Positions 1-7,645 of a DNA stretch of 64,000 nucleotides are shown here, one piece after another. The notes beneath the pieces are model-generated. The model was given only the letters and a program-made list of their open reading frames with translations, was not told the origin of the DNA and made no database searches. Made by a program: the position numbers and the translations under genes. Where the stretch lies: assembly GCA_965200035.1 (NCBI GenBank), contig OZ241334.1, positions 558,001 to 622,000 of the forward strand, read 5' to 3'. The DNA is from UBA1952 sp965200035. Lineage in GTDB: Bacteria > Bacteroidota > Bacteroidia > Chitinophagales > Chitinophagaceae. Within the stretch, counting starts at the first letter, position 1, and each line of letters begins with the position of its first letter.

Positions 1-246
1 TGTTCAGTTGTTTACAGCCTGAGCTATGCCGCTGCTTACAAACACGGGGACGATTTTGTCTTGGACCTGATCGACAAGCATATCTTTTCCAGGGACATTA
101 CGGAAAGCTTTATCACCGGAAAGGATAAAGGCCGGGGTGCAAACTTCCGGGGTGAACGTCCGGGATCAAATGAGTTCCGGCGCAACTTATGGGATGACGA
201 GAAAACTGAAGATGCCGATTGGGAAGATGTCACGGACGCGATTTAG
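1..246 (+). CDS. C-terminal end of an unidentified protein upstream of the relaxase (5' truncated)
   Basis: The reading frame is open from the first base of the window and stops with TAG at 244-246, so only about 81 C-terminal residues are visible. The tail is charged and low in hydrophobicity, with a basic Gly/Arg-rich stretch followed by an acidic end (WDDEKTEDADWEDVTDAI). I do not recognise the family. Its place directly before a MobF relaxase would fit a type IV coupling protein (TrwB/TraD order), but no diagnostic motif is in view, so that is only a positional guess. A structured hairpin region separates it from the relaxase. Confidence 0.5.
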   Translation, partial: CSVVYSLSYAAAYKHGDDFVLDLIDKHIFSRDITESFITGKDKGRGANFRGERPGSNEFRRNLWDDEKTEDADWEDVTDAI

Positions 247-249
247 TCC

Positions 250-268
250 CCCTTAGCTGTGCTAAGGG
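250..268 (+). repeat. Short hairpin after the first partial gene
   Basis: Perfect 8-bp inverted repeat CCCTTAGC/GCTAAGGG with a 3-nt loop, 4 bases after the stop codon of the partial gene. It is followed by only four A residues on this strand, so it is not a classical intrinsic terminator by itself. It may act together with the larger structure just downstream. Confidence 0.6.
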
Positions 269-301
269 AAAATGTCTGATCAATTTTCCTTAATACGCTT
301 T

Positions 302-376
302 AATCACCCTTCGCCCCTGATGCTGCTTCTTACCAAAGCATATACAGGGTTTAACGAGGGGTGATTTTTTCTTTTC
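302..376 (+). terminator. Multi-tier hairpin with U-rich tail before the relaxase gene
   Basis: Nested inverted repeats are visible: an outer 12-bp arm 302-313 (AATCACCCTTCG) against 355-366 (CGAGGGGTGATT, one wobble), an inner CCCTG/CAGGG pair (315-319 / 345-349) and an innermost ATGCT/AGCAT pair (320-324 / 337-341). A run TTTTTTCTTTT follows the outer arm at once, as in a Rho-independent terminator for the upstream gene. Its position right before a relaxase gene also leaves room for an oriT-like role, but no nic sequence was recognised. Confidence 0.55.
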
Positions 377-406
377 CGCACAACCGGTGCGCTAAAAACT
401 TATCCC

Positions 407-3166
407 ATGATCCGTATGGTGCAAAGCGTGTCTGCCGCACATGCAAAATCCTATTATTCCGATGCGCTGCTTAAATCAGATTACTACCTCGAAGATCAAG
501 AACTCGGCGGCGCGTTCCGGGGGCGGCTGGCGGACCGGCTCGGCCTCGGGGGCAAGGCAACCAAAGAGCAGTTTTTTGCCTTGTGTGAAAACCTTAACCC
601 GACCACGGGCAAACAGCTCACGCCGCGCAAAAACGAGAACCGGACGACAGGATATGATATCAATTTCCACGTGCCAAAGTCGGTTTCCATCGTTCACGTT
701 CTATCCGGCGACGATCATATTCTGGAAGCATTTCAAAAAAGCGTTTCAGAAACGATGGCTGACATAGAGGCAGACGCGCAGGCAAGAATCCGTAAAGACG
801 GCGTCTATGCCGACCGAACGACGGGTGAACTGCTGTGGATAGATTTCATTCACCAGACGGCAAGGCCTGTGGAAGGTCAGGACCCTGATCCTCACCTTCA
901 TGCCCATTGCTACGTGTTCAATGCCACCTGGGATAAGGAAGAAAACGGCGGGCGCTGCAAGGCTGGACAGTTCCGGGGGATCATGCGCGATATGCCCTAT
1001 TACCGCGCCCGCTTCCACAAAAGGCTTTCGGACAGGCTGATTGCGCAAGGCTACCAGATCAGGCGCACTAAAAACGCTTTTGAGATCGAGGGGGTGCCGC
1101 AGCGGATCATCGATCATTTTTCCAAGCGAACCGATGAGATCGGAAGAATCGCCAAAGAAAAAGGCATTACCGATGCTAAAGCGCTGGATGAGCTGGGGGC
1201 AAAAACACGCGCCAAAAAACAAAAAGGGGTAAGCATGGCGGAACTTAAAAAGAACTGGCGCAGCCAGATCGCAGCGCTCGGCTCTTCGCAAAAAGAAGGC
1301 AGCCTCCCAATAAGGCACGGACCGGCCAGAAACGAGCAACTGCCTGTTGCTGAAATGTGCCTGGAATACGCCATGAAGCTTCATTTTGAAAAAGCCTCGG
1401 TCGTGCCTGACCGGCGACTGCTGGCCACTGCCTATACACAGGGAATCGGCGCGCCGCTGGTGACCATAGATGACCTGGATAAGCGCTTTGAAAACGATCC
1501 GTCTGTTCTTCGGATCGAGGAAAAGGGACAGCTTGTCTCTACCACCAAAGAAATCTTAAAGGAAGAAAAACGCATGGTAGTCCTGGCGCAATCCGGTAAA
1601 GGTCAAATGACCCCGCTCTATGCAGAAGCGCCAAAAGTTCAGTTAAAGGACCAGCAGGGCGATGCTGTAAAACATATCCTGACCACCACAGACCGGGTAT
1701 CCATTATCAGGGGGGCGGCAGGCAGCGGTAAGACCACTCTTATGCGCGAAGCGGTATCATGGATGAAAAAGGCCGGTAAGGAAGTAACGGTCGTCGCCCC
1801 CACTTCTGCCGCTGCCCGCGATGTACTGCGCGGCGAAGGATTTGAAAAAGCCCAGACCGTTGCGGCATTGTGGCTTAGTAAAGAGCTACAGGTCGGGTTA
1901 CAGGATGGGGTGCTTTGGGTGGATGAGGCCGGGATGCTGGGCACTTCTGACATGACCGATCTGCTGGAACTTGCCACGAAGAAAAACGCCCGCCTGATCC
2001 TGGGCGGTGATACGCGCCAGCATTCCAGCGTCGTGCGCGGTGATGCGTTGCGCATCTTAAGTAAGGTTGGCGGGATTAAAACCGCAGAGGTGGCAAAAAT
2101 CTACCGGCAAAAAGATGAAACTTATAAAAGCGCGGTCGGTGATCTTTTTTCCGGCAGGGTCAGGCAAGCCTTTGAAAAACTGGAAAGCATGAATGCGGTA
2201 GTCGAGGTTGATGCTAAAAGGCCAAATGACCGGCTGATCGAGGACTATATTCAATCTGTTAAGAAAGGGCGCAATGCGCTGGCCATCTCGCCGACCAATG
2301 AACACCGCCAGGAACTCACTGCCGGGATCAGGAAGCGGATGCGCACCGAAGGGATGATCGGTAAAAAGGAAATTACGGTTGACAGGCTGGAAAACAAGTA
2401 TCTGTCCGCTGTTGAAAAAGATGACTGGAAAACTTACAAGCCCGGTCAGGCGATCCAGTTTGTGCAGAATACATCAGGAATTCAGCGCGGCAGCCAGTGG
2501 ACGGTAAAAAGCGTAGCGGAAAACCAGGTTCTTCTGGCCGGTAAGATGGGCAAAAAAGCCGAGCTGCCTTTAGGCCGCGTACAGTGTTTCGATGTGCTGG
2601 AAAGAGCAGAAATTCCTCTTTCCAAGGGCGATACCGTGAAAATTACCCGAAACGGGTTTGATCTAGAAAAGAAGCGCATGGATAACGGGCAGATGCTTGA
2701 AGTCGTTGCAGTGCGGAAGAATGGTCAGGTCGAACTTCAGAACAAGGTCAGCAAACAGCGCTATCATATCAATGATGAGTTTGGGCACCTGGATCATGCG
2801 CATTGCGTCACCTCTTATGCTTCGCAGGGCAAGACCGTCGATGATGTCTTTATCGCCCAGCCTGCCGCCACCTTTTCCGGCACCAATGCAAAGCAGTTTT
2901 ATGTTTCGGTATCGCGCGCAAAAGAAGGGGTGAAAATCTATACCGATGATAAGAAGACACTGCTTGCCCACGCAAAGCGTTCCGGGGACCGGACAGCCGC
3001 GCTGGAAGTGGAAGCAGCTTTAAAACTGCATGGGGACCATATCCATCACCGGCAGCGGGAAGAATACAACGCACCGGACCCGGAAAGACAACCGCATAAA
3101 GACATCAGCAGCCCCTTGCCTTCCCCTCCTCAAAAGATAGACCTTGACTATGAGCCAAGATTTTAG
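407..3166 (+). CDS. MobF-family relaxase-helicase (TrwC/TraI type)
   Basis: The 919-residue protein should nick the element at its oriT, attach to the 5' end through a tyrosine and unwind the transferred strand. The N-terminal TrwC-like relaxase domain (about 1-300) has paired tyrosines at the usual spots (SYYSDALLKSDYY, residues 15-27) and the three-His metal site in DPHLHAHCYVFN (H163, H165, H167). An SF1/RecD-like helicase follows: Walker A GAAGSGKT near 437-444, Walker B LWVDEAG near 504-510, and later helicase motifs including TSYASQGKT and YVSVSRAK near the C-terminus. The length is typical of TrwC and shorter than F-plasmid TraI. ATG at 407 is used; an ATG three codons later (416) is equally possible, and neither has a strong ribosome-binding site. 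The family call is secure; the oriT is not identified. Confidence 0.93.
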   Translation: MIRMVQSVSAAHAKSYYSDALLKSDYYLEDQELGGAFRGRLADRLGLGGKATKEQFFALCENLNPTTGKQLTPRKNENRTTGYDINFHVPKSVSIVHVLSGDDHILEAFQKSVSETMADIEADAQARIRKDGVYADRTTGELLWIDFIHQTARPVEGQDPDPHLHAHCYVFNATWDKEENGGRCKAGQFRGIMRDMPYYRARFHKRLSDRLIAQGYQIRRTKNAFEIEGVPQRIIDHFSKRTDEIGRIAKEKGITDAKALDELGAKTRAKKQKGVSMAELKKNWRSQIAALGSSQKEGSLPIRHGPARNEQLPVAEMCLEYAMKLHFEKASVVPDRRLLATAYTQGIGAPLVTIDDLDKRFENDPSVLRIEEKGQLVSTTKEILKEEKRMVVLAQSGKGQMTPLYAEAPKVQLKDQQGDAVKHILTTTDRVSIIRGAAGSGKTTLMREAVSWMKKAGKEVTVVAPTSAAARDVLRGEGFEKAQTVAALWLSKELQVGLQDGVLWVDEAGMLGTSDMTDLLELATKKNARLILGGDTRQHSSVVRGDALRILSKVGGIKTAEVAKIYRQKDETYKSAVGDLFSGRVRQAFEKLESMNAVVEVDAKRPNDRLIEDYIQSVKKGRNALAISPTNEHRQELTAGIRKRMRTEGMIGKKEITVDRLENKYLSAVEKDDWKTYKPGQAIQFVQNTSGIQRGSQWTVKSVAENQVLLAGKMGKKAELPLGRVQCFDVLERAEIPLSKGDTVKITRNGFDLEKKRMDNGQMLEVVAVRKNGQVELQNKVSKQRYHINDEFGHLDHAHCVTSYASQGKTVDDVFIAQPAATFSGTNAKQFYVSVSRAKEGVKIYTDDKKTLLAHAKRSGDRTAALEVEAALKLHGDHIHHRQREEYNAPDPERQPHKDISSPLPSPPQKIDLDYEPRF

Positions 3167-3539
3167 ATCGCGTTACAGCGAGATGCGGGAAAATGACCCT
3201 ACCTCGCCGGATAGCCCAGGCGAAAAAAACAGCGATGGCAATGATCATTACGTCACGCACAGTAACGTGCGCAACATTGCCTTTATCTGGCCTGATGGCC
3301 GCCAGCTTTTTCTGAATTACAGCTATCTCGTATCTGGCGAATATTCACCGGATACTGCAACCATCGTTCTTTTGTTTACAACGCACAAAGTCATGTTGAA
3401 AGGCTTAAAGCTAATAGATTTGTTTGACGACCTCATGGCGCATCTGCCCAGAGTGATTGTCTGCACAGATGCCCGTTACAACATGCTTTCTGATAGCGGT
3501 CCTGTCGTCAACGAAGTCCAGGTTGTTGACAATGCGTAG
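3150..3539 (+). CDS. Small hypothetical protein overlapping the relaxase 3' end
   Basis: A reading frame of about 129 residues starts at ATG 3150, inside the last codons of the relaxase gene (a TTG two codons earlier is also possible). The overlap suggests translational coupling and cotranscription. The first 35 residues are polar and Asp/Ser/Pro-rich; the rest looks like a small alpha/beta fold (IAFIWPDGRQLFLNYSYLV). The frame ends 4 bp before the stop of a convergent gene. I recognise no family and propose no function beyond association with the transfer region. Confidence 0.6.
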   Translation: MSQDFRSRYSEMRENDPTSPDSPGEKNSDGNDHYVTHSNVRNIAFIWPDGRQLFLNYSYLVSGEYSPDTATIVLLFTTHKVMLKGLKLIDLFDDLMAHLPRVIVCTDARYNMLSDSGPVVNEVQVVDNA

Positions 3540-3543
3540 ACGG

Positions 3544-3903
3544 TCAAAAAAGGTTTAATTGGTTACCGGCTGGTATTTTAAAGACCAGCCGAAAGGCTGC
3601 AATTAGTTGCTGTCCTTCGAGTTTATGGGTCAGGGTAAAGTTCCTGTCCTGTATTTCAAGGCGTGGATTTTTACCGCCAGAATACTCATACCATCCTTCG
3701 GGATTAAGACTGCCGCCGCCGTAAATGCCAAAAGCATTACCAATAAATTCCCGTATCAGTTCATCATTTGGCTGCTGCTCTTTCAACGCCTCAATTGCCG
3801 TCTGCCGGTTGCTAAAATAATGATGCAGTTGCTTTAAAACAGGATTTTTAAGCAATTCCTGATCCGCGTTTTCGATTGCTGTGTTATTCTTAGCACTGTT
3901 CAT
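3544..3903 (-). CDS. Small hypothetical protein of the leading-region block
   Basis: This is a protein of about 119 residues if started at the ATG at 3903, which has a purine-rich AAGAGGCGACT just upstream; a longer frame begins at 3954 but would run through a perfect palindrome. It is mainly helical and polar, with a central FGIYGGGSLNPEGWYEYSGG segment and no signal peptide or membrane segment. It is the last gene of the leftward block holding DUF2958, ArdC, RadC-like and primase-like proteins, so a role as an accessory mobile-element protein is plausible. The family was not recognised. Confidence 0.6.
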   Translation of the reverse strand: MNSAKNNTAIENADQELLKNPVLKQLHHYFSNRQTAIEALKEQQPNDELIREFIGNAFGIYGGGSLNPEGWYEYSGGKNPRLEIQDRNFTLTHKLEGQQLIAAFRLVFKIPAGNQLNLF

Positions 3904-3937
3904 AGTCGCCTCTTGGTTATAGGAATGATTTGGAAAC

Positions 3938-3969
3938 AGAGGGTAGAGCGTCATGACGCTCTACCCTCT
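3938..3969. repeat. Perfect 32-bp palindrome between two leftward genes
   Basis: A perfect inverted repeat with 16-bp arms and no loop: AGAGGGTAGAGCGTCA at 3938-3953 followed by its exact complement to 3969. It sits between the stop of the DUF2958 gene and the start of the next gene, with no U-run in the direction of transcription. As RNA it would form a stable stem that could mark mRNA processing or protect the 3' end; as DNA it could be a dimeric protein site. Confidence 0.75.
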
Positions 3970-3976
3970 CCCCCGA

Positions 3977-4390
3977 TTATTCAGGCTTTGGCTGTGTGTA
4001 GACGCCCCGCGCGTTTTCAAGGTTTGTTTTTGCCACCAGTAAGGCAAACCAGTCGTTGGTGATAATTCGCCCATTGTTTCTTGCTGCTTCTGCATAGACG
4101 CTCATGGGATATTGCGGGCTGAACCGGTCATCCCGCTGTACGGTCATCTCGTGGATATTGATGGCTGCCAGCTCCATAAGAGAGACGTAACCCAGCTCCG
4201 GGAAGCCCATGCCTAAATCACATAAGCCGAAAGCGATTTCTGGCTCATCGGGTTCAACTTCATTGAGCAGCCAGACGCAATTGGTAAAAGGGATATGCAG
4301 CTTCACGACCGGCATATGATCCTGATCGCGGTTATTGGGTTGTCCATTTTCGAGTAATTTTTGTCGTTGCTCTTGAGTAAAAAAGTTCAT
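3977..4390 (-). CDS. DUF2958 domain protein
   Basis: Started at the ATG at 4390, the protein has 137 residues and begins MNFFTQEQRQKLLENG, matching the usual N-terminus of DUF2958 proteins, in which an opening TKELRxKLxxNG-like helix precedes a compact beta domain. The central VVKLHIPFTNCVWLLNE and the FGLCDLGMGFPELGYVSLMEL segment fit that family, which is common on plasmids and conjugative elements beside ArdC and RadC-like genes. The molecular role is unknown. An upstream in-frame ATG (4486) would extend it through the preceding hairpin and into the ardC stop, so it is rejected as start. Confidence 0.8.
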   Translation of the reverse strand: MNFFTQEQRQKLLENGQPNNRDQDHMPVVKLHIPFTNCVWLLNEVEPDEPEIAFGLCDLGMGFPELGYVSLMELAAINIHEMTVQRDDRFSPQYPMSVYAEAARNNGRIITNDWFALLVAKTNLENARGVYTQPKPE

Positions 4391-4425
4391 CGTATGATCC
4401 TCTTCTGTAGGTTGGAAAGAGATAG

Positions 4426-4445
4426 CCCGCCCCGGTCGGGGCGGG
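4426..4445. repeat. GC-rich hairpin between ardC-like and DUF2958 genes
   Basis: An 8-bp perfect inverted repeat CCCGCCCC/GGGGCGGG with a GGTC tetraloop, 9 bases beyond the ardC-like stop in the direction of transcription. No U-run follows on the minus strand, so it is not a standard terminator. It belongs to the series of hairpins that occupy the gaps of this block. Confidence 0.7.
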
Positions 4446-4454
4446 ATCGTTAAG

Positions 4455-5387
4455 TTATTCAGGGCTGTAAGTGGGCTGAATGCCATATAGGTAATCCACC
4501 GCTTTCGATGCCTGTGCGGCAGCCCTGATCACGCAATATTTATCGTTTTTCAGTACCTGCAGCCAATGGTCGATATAGCTTGCATGATTGCCTTTGTCAG
4601 CGGTAGTGATGTCGAAGCCGGCGCATAGAAACGCAGCACCTAATTCGGCCACCAATTCTTCATTGGCGTAGTTTTGGTCGCCGAACTTCTTGCCCTTCGT
4701 ACGGTCCAGTCTCTTTGGCGCACCGGTCCAGTGGGTTAGTTCATGCAACAGCGTCGCATAATAACCTTCTGTAGCCGTGCAGGTAGTAGACCTGGTGAAT
4801 TGCCCCGGCTCGGGCATCTGAATATAATCCAGCGTACGGTTGTAATAGGCCTCGCTGCCACCGTGTTCTATCATGACGTGAGTGTTTTCCACGAACGTCT
4901 CGATCTGCTCCGCTTTTTCCACAAGCAATGTGCCGTCATACGAATAGGGTGCTACAGATGCAGGCTGATAGCTTTGAAGCTGGCAGCGGTTAAAGACACG
5001 GAAATATTTAAGCACGGGCCGTTTGACAATTTCGCCGTCCACCTCCTTTTCCTTCATTTGATAGAAAAAGATTTTGGTGTGCTGTTCGCCTTTGCGGATA
5101 TATTCCTTTTGATCGTTCCACTGTTTCAGGGTTCCCCATTCGTCGGATGCATAATGCTTTTCAATACTGGCACCCCAGAGCAGAACGATATTAATTCCCC
5201 GATAGTGCTTCTTATTGAAAACATTCAACGGCATACCAGGCAGTTTGTAGTCTTCGCCTGTCCATGGGCGCTGCCATGGCACGACACCGGCCTCCAGTTG
5301 CCGGATGATGGTATCTGTGACTAGCTGGTGCAGATCGCCTCTCTTAAAACCAGCATGGCTTTCGCCGGAAGAAGAAATTGAAGTCAT
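4455..5387 (-). CDS. ardC: ArdC-like antirestriction / ssDNA-binding zincin protein
   Basis: This 310-residue protein resembles ArdC of conjugative plasmids. An N-terminal ssDNA-binding domain (about 15-140, with VVPWQRPW, RGINIVLLWG, YFRVFNRCQ) is followed by a zinc metallopeptidase-like domain with LLHELTHWTG (H215, E216, H219) and a downstream ANEELVAELGAAFL helix supplying the third ligand. In ArdC proteins this architecture protects incoming single-stranded DNA from the recipient's restriction systems. The start is fixed by ATG 5387, preceded by GAAAGGATTTACT, a good ribosome-binding site that lies inside the outer arm of a very long hairpin. Neighbours are a RadC-like gene upstream and DUF2958 downstream. 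Confidence 0.88.
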   Translation of the reverse strand: MTSISSSGESHAGFKRGDLHQLVTDTIIRQLEAGVVPWQRPWTGEDYKLPGMPLNVFNKKHYRGINIVLLWGASIEKHYASDEWGTLKQWNDQKEYIRKGEQHTKIFFYQMKEKEVDGEIVKRPVLKYFRVFNRCQLQSYQPASVAPYSYDGTLLVEKAEQIETFVENTHVMIEHGGSEAYYNRTLDYIQMPEPGQFTRSTTCTATEGYYATLLHELTHWTGAPKRLDRTKGKKFGDQNYANEELVAELGAAFLCAGFDITTADKGNHASYIDHWLQVLKNDKYCVIRAAAQASKAVDYLYGIQPTYSPE

Positions 5388-5390
5388 AGT

Positions 5391-5577
5391 AAATCCTTTC
5401 AGGTGATGGTTGTTGGTTACAGGGGATGGCTAATCGAAGGCTTAGCGAGGGAACCGGATGAAATTTTGCCTCGCGAGGAATCACGCTGCTTAGCGTGAGG
5501 GGAAAATTTTGTTTGGTGAGCGAGTGGCTTCGATTAATCCCCGACCAGTAACCAACGGCCATTGCCTGAAAGGATTT
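5391..5577. promoter_or_regulatory. 187-nt imperfect hairpin abutting the ardC-like start
   Basis: Nested complementarity runs across the whole gap. The outer arms 5391-5403 and 5565-5577 (AAATCCTTTCAGG / CCTGAAAGGATTT) match perfectly over 13 bp. GTTGGTTAC (5412-5420) pairs with GTAACCAAC (5548-5556). GGGGAT..TAATCGAAG (5422-5439) pairs with CTTCGATTAATCCCC (5529-5542). AAATTTTGCCTC (5461-5472) pairs with 5498-5509. A terminal stem TCACGCT/AGCGTGA (5481-5487 / 5492-5498) has a GCTT loop. The outer arm contains the ardC ribosome-binding site, so a transcript would hide it. A folded single DNA strand would instead present a long duplex, as in Frpo-type ssDNA promoters of plasmid leading regions. 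The structure is directly visible; the function is inferred. Confidence 0.75.
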
Positions 5578-5665
5578 GCGGCCCATGACAATTGACTCAG
5601 CCGAAAAATAAAAATCAAAGCAGCCGGGGCACCCGGCTTCCACTATTCTTCAATTCTTGCTTCTC

Positions 5666-6127
5666 TTAGGGAATGAGATTGGCAGCCGCAAAGGATTTGT
5701 GGCTGTCCTTTGTCAGGATAAAATGGTCCAGCACCGGGATACCCAAGATCGCACCTGCAGCACAAAGCTTTTTCGTCAGGTTGATATCACTATCGCTCGG
5801 CTTCAGATTGCCGGATGGATGGTTATGGGCAACGATGATCTGTGTGGCTTTTGCTTTTAAGGCCGTCGCAAATACCAGCCTCGGATCCACAGGGCAGGAA
5901 TCAAGTCCGCCACTTGCAATGTCTGCAACGCCAAGGCAGGAATTGCCGGTGTCCAGCAACAGCACTTTGAATTGCTCGATAAGCTCAATCTTATTACTGT
6001 CCCAGGCGCTGCGCAGGATCTGGATGGCAGTTTCTTCCCTGGCTACTACAATGCCCGGACTGCTCACACGTTTGCGATAGATTAGCTCCACTTCATTAAC
6101 CGCAAAAAGATCAATGACAACGGCCAT
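5666..6127 (-). CDS. RadC-like JAB/MPN domain protein
   Basis: This 153-residue protein consists essentially of the RadC C-terminal JAB domain; the N-terminal helix-hairpin-helix part of chromosomal RadC is missing. The JAMM metal motif is intact as AHNHPSGNLKPSDSD, with the upstream IASGG segment. Short RadC-like proteins of this kind are very common on plasmids and genomic islands of Bacteroidota; their biochemical role is unresolved. Its ATG (6125-6127) overlaps the TAA of the upstream primase-like gene by one base, so the two are translationally coupled. Confidence 0.88.
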   Translation of the reverse strand: MAVVIDLFAVNEVELIYRKRVSSPGIVVAREETAIQILRSAWDSNKIELIEQFKVLLLDTGNSCLGVADIASGGLDSCPVDPRLVFATALKAKATQIIVAHNHPSGNLKPSDSDINLTKKLCAAGAILGIPVLDHFILTKDSHKSFAAANLIP

Positions 6128-6996
6128 TATTTACCCTCCTGATTGTGCGCTGCACTCATCGGAACATGCGAGAGTTCAGGTTCCGTAGCGGCAAGAAAAC
6201 CGCAAGCCTCTGTCACCTGTTGCCCTGTCTCGCTTTTATCAAACCAGCTGTAAAGTTTGCTGTATCCATATCCCCGGATATAGGAAGCTGCGTCATCCAG
6301 GCAGCGATAGGCGTTCAGTACAATAGCGTCCTCGCTAAACGGCATATGATCCCGTCCGGCAAGTGCAGTCAGATAATCAAAGATGTCTTTGAAGAGGTGG
6401 ATGCCATTTGGCCTGTTAGGACGTCCACGAATAAAAGTAACGGTGACGGGCGCGATATGGGTATCAACAAAGGGGCTATAAATCGCATAGCCTCCATCCT
6501 CATTCCTATAGCCAAGGGCAAGAAATTCCTTGCCCGTTTCCTGATTGAGGATGTACAGTTGTTTAAAAAACTGTTTTGCGACTACTGAAGAAATACCCCG
6601 GCTCTGCGCGTAGCGGATAAGGCCTGTTTCCAGCAACAGGGTTTTGTAGCGGAATTTGAACTTCGTGCCCTGTTCGGTCTCATCCGCCAAAGTCAGAAAG
6701 GACGATAACGGCGGATAGCCGATATTGAACTTCAGCCAGTGCAATGCGTCATGGACGCTGCACTTCAGGTTCTGATGTGCCAGCCATACCTTGACGAAAT
6801 CTACAGCGTTGCCGCCGTTATTGGTACTAATGTCGCACCAGGTGTTGTCGGTAATATGGATTTGAAGAGTTGGTATGGTCTCGACGCTAAATAACGACTG
6901 GTACAAAAGCCGGGAATTATTTTCTTGCGCAGGCTGCAATCCGATCTTGTCAAAAATTGCGCGCAGGGGTATAGTGTTGGCATATTCAACATTCAT
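6127..6996 (-). CDS. Toprim/primase-like protein of mobile elements
   Basis: The 289-residue protein has an N-terminal region resembling the CHC2 primase zinc-binding fold but without its cysteines (NTWCDISTNNGGNAVDFVKVWL, about residues 50-72). A DUF3991-like middle part follows (GLIRYAQSRGISSVVAKQFFKQ), then a C-terminal toprim-type segment (VLNAYRCLDDAASYIRGYG ... LYSWFDKSETGQQ, about 225-265). The toprim acidic motif is reduced to a single Asp, which questions classical primase activity. The family commonly travels with RadC-like and ArdC genes on Bacteroidota conjugative elements, where it may prime complementary-strand synthesis. Start ATG 6996 follows an AGGAAGCTTCA sequence. Confidence 0.75.
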   Translation of the reverse strand: MNVEYANTIPLRAIFDKIGLQPAQENNSRLLYQSLFSVETIPTLQIHITDNTWCDISTNNGGNAVDFVKVWLAHQNLKCSVHDALHWLKFNIGYPPLSSFLTLADETEQGTKFKFRYKTLLLETGLIRYAQSRGISSVVAKQFFKQLYILNQETGKEFLALGYRNEDGGYAIYSPFVDTHIAPVTVTFIRGRPNRPNGIHLFKDIFDYLTALAGRDHMPFSEDAIVLNAYRCLDDAASYIRGYGYSKLYSWFDKSETGQQVTEACGFLAATEPELSHVPMSAAHNQEGK

Positions 6997-7040
6997 TGAA
7001 GCTTCCTATGATCTGGGGGTGATAGTGATGGTTGAAGGCA

Positions 7041-7076
7041 GGGGATAGGAAAAGGTTGCCGCCTTTTCTTATCCCC
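7041..7076. repeat. 15-bp hairpin between HTH and primase-like genes
   Basis: GGGGATAGGAAAAGG (7041-7055) pairs with CCTTTTCTTATCCCC (7062-7076), one mismatch, 6-nt loop. It lies just after the stop of the HTH gene in the direction of transcription, and no U-run follows on the minus strand. It fits the pattern of gap hairpins in this block. Confidence 0.7.
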
Positions 7077-7083
7077 GATCTAT

Positions 7084-7386
7084 CTATTCAGGTTTCAGCC
7101 GCTCATCCACAAAGCGGTTGAGGCTGGAAAGACGGTAGCGAACGGCATTGCCGAATTTGATCGGCTGCAGGTCGTAAGTCTTTTTGCAATCCCATACAGC
7201 CAGCGTGCCCGGCTTAAAACTTGTATAGGCCCATGCCTCTATACGATCCATCATTGGGTCGAAACGGAAGCTCTGGCAGTGTGGGCAGAGATTTTCAGGT
7301 CTGTAAAGGGCGCTGGATTGTGTGGCCGTATTGATCCGGTTTAGTAAATTCAATAGTTCTTCCTGCTTATTGTTTCGCGGTTGCAT
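7084..7386 (-). CDS. AlpA/excisionase-like helix-turn-helix protein
   Basis: About 100 residues from ATG 7386, which has a strong AGGAG site (CAGGAGTATCA) directly upstream; a longer frame to 7527 lacks one. The C-terminal half (about 50-100) matches the small winged-helix pattern of AlpA/excisionase-like proteins: FKPGTLAVWDCKKTYDLQPIKFGNAVRYRLSSLNRFVDERL. The N-terminal part has a CPHC pair. Such proteins are DNA-binding regulators or recombination directionality factors of integrated elements. It heads the leftward leading-region block, so it may control that block. Confidence 0.7.
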   Translation of the reverse strand: MQPRNNKQEELLNLLNRINTATQSSALYRPENLCPHCQSFRFDPMMDRIEAWAYTSFKPGTLAVWDCKKTYDLQPIKFGNAVRYRLSSLNRFVDERLKPE

Positions 7387-7443
7387 TGATACTCCTGTAA
7401 GAATAAAAAAACGCTGGAAGCGTTTGGTGCTTATCGACGCTAT

Positions 7444-7476
7444 ATTGATGTAGGAACAAATGCATAGATCATCAAT
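7444..7476. promoter_or_regulatory. Inverted repeat upstream of the HTH gene
   Basis: ATTGATG (7444-7450) and CATCAAT (7470-7476) form a 7-bp inverted repeat separated by 19 bp in the 259-bp gap between the leftward HTH gene and the rightward small gene at 7646. It could be an operator for the HTH protein. A TAnnTTTG-type box (TACGTTTG, 7567-7574) for rightward transcription lies in the same gap, but no matching -33 element was found. Confidence 0.35.
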
Positions 7477-7645
7477 GTCGCGGCGCGGGAAAAAACGAGG
7501 TTTATTAAAGCAGGTAAAAAGCTGCATTCAAGCGTATGGATATTACCCGATCGTGCTGATCTTTAGTACGTTTGAATAATTGCTGGTTTTTTCTTTCACC
7601 TTATCAATCAGGATTAAAGTGCGTTCTCTTTTCACGGGGTGACGC

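Noticed and set aside
746..1384. Minus-strand frame of 212 codons inside the relaxase gene
   Set aside because: Antisense to the conserved relaxase domain, with no family features.
5344..5643. Open frame of about 99 codons through the hairpin before ardC
   Set aside because: It runs through the long inverted repeat and overlaps the ardC start; composition is not protein-like.
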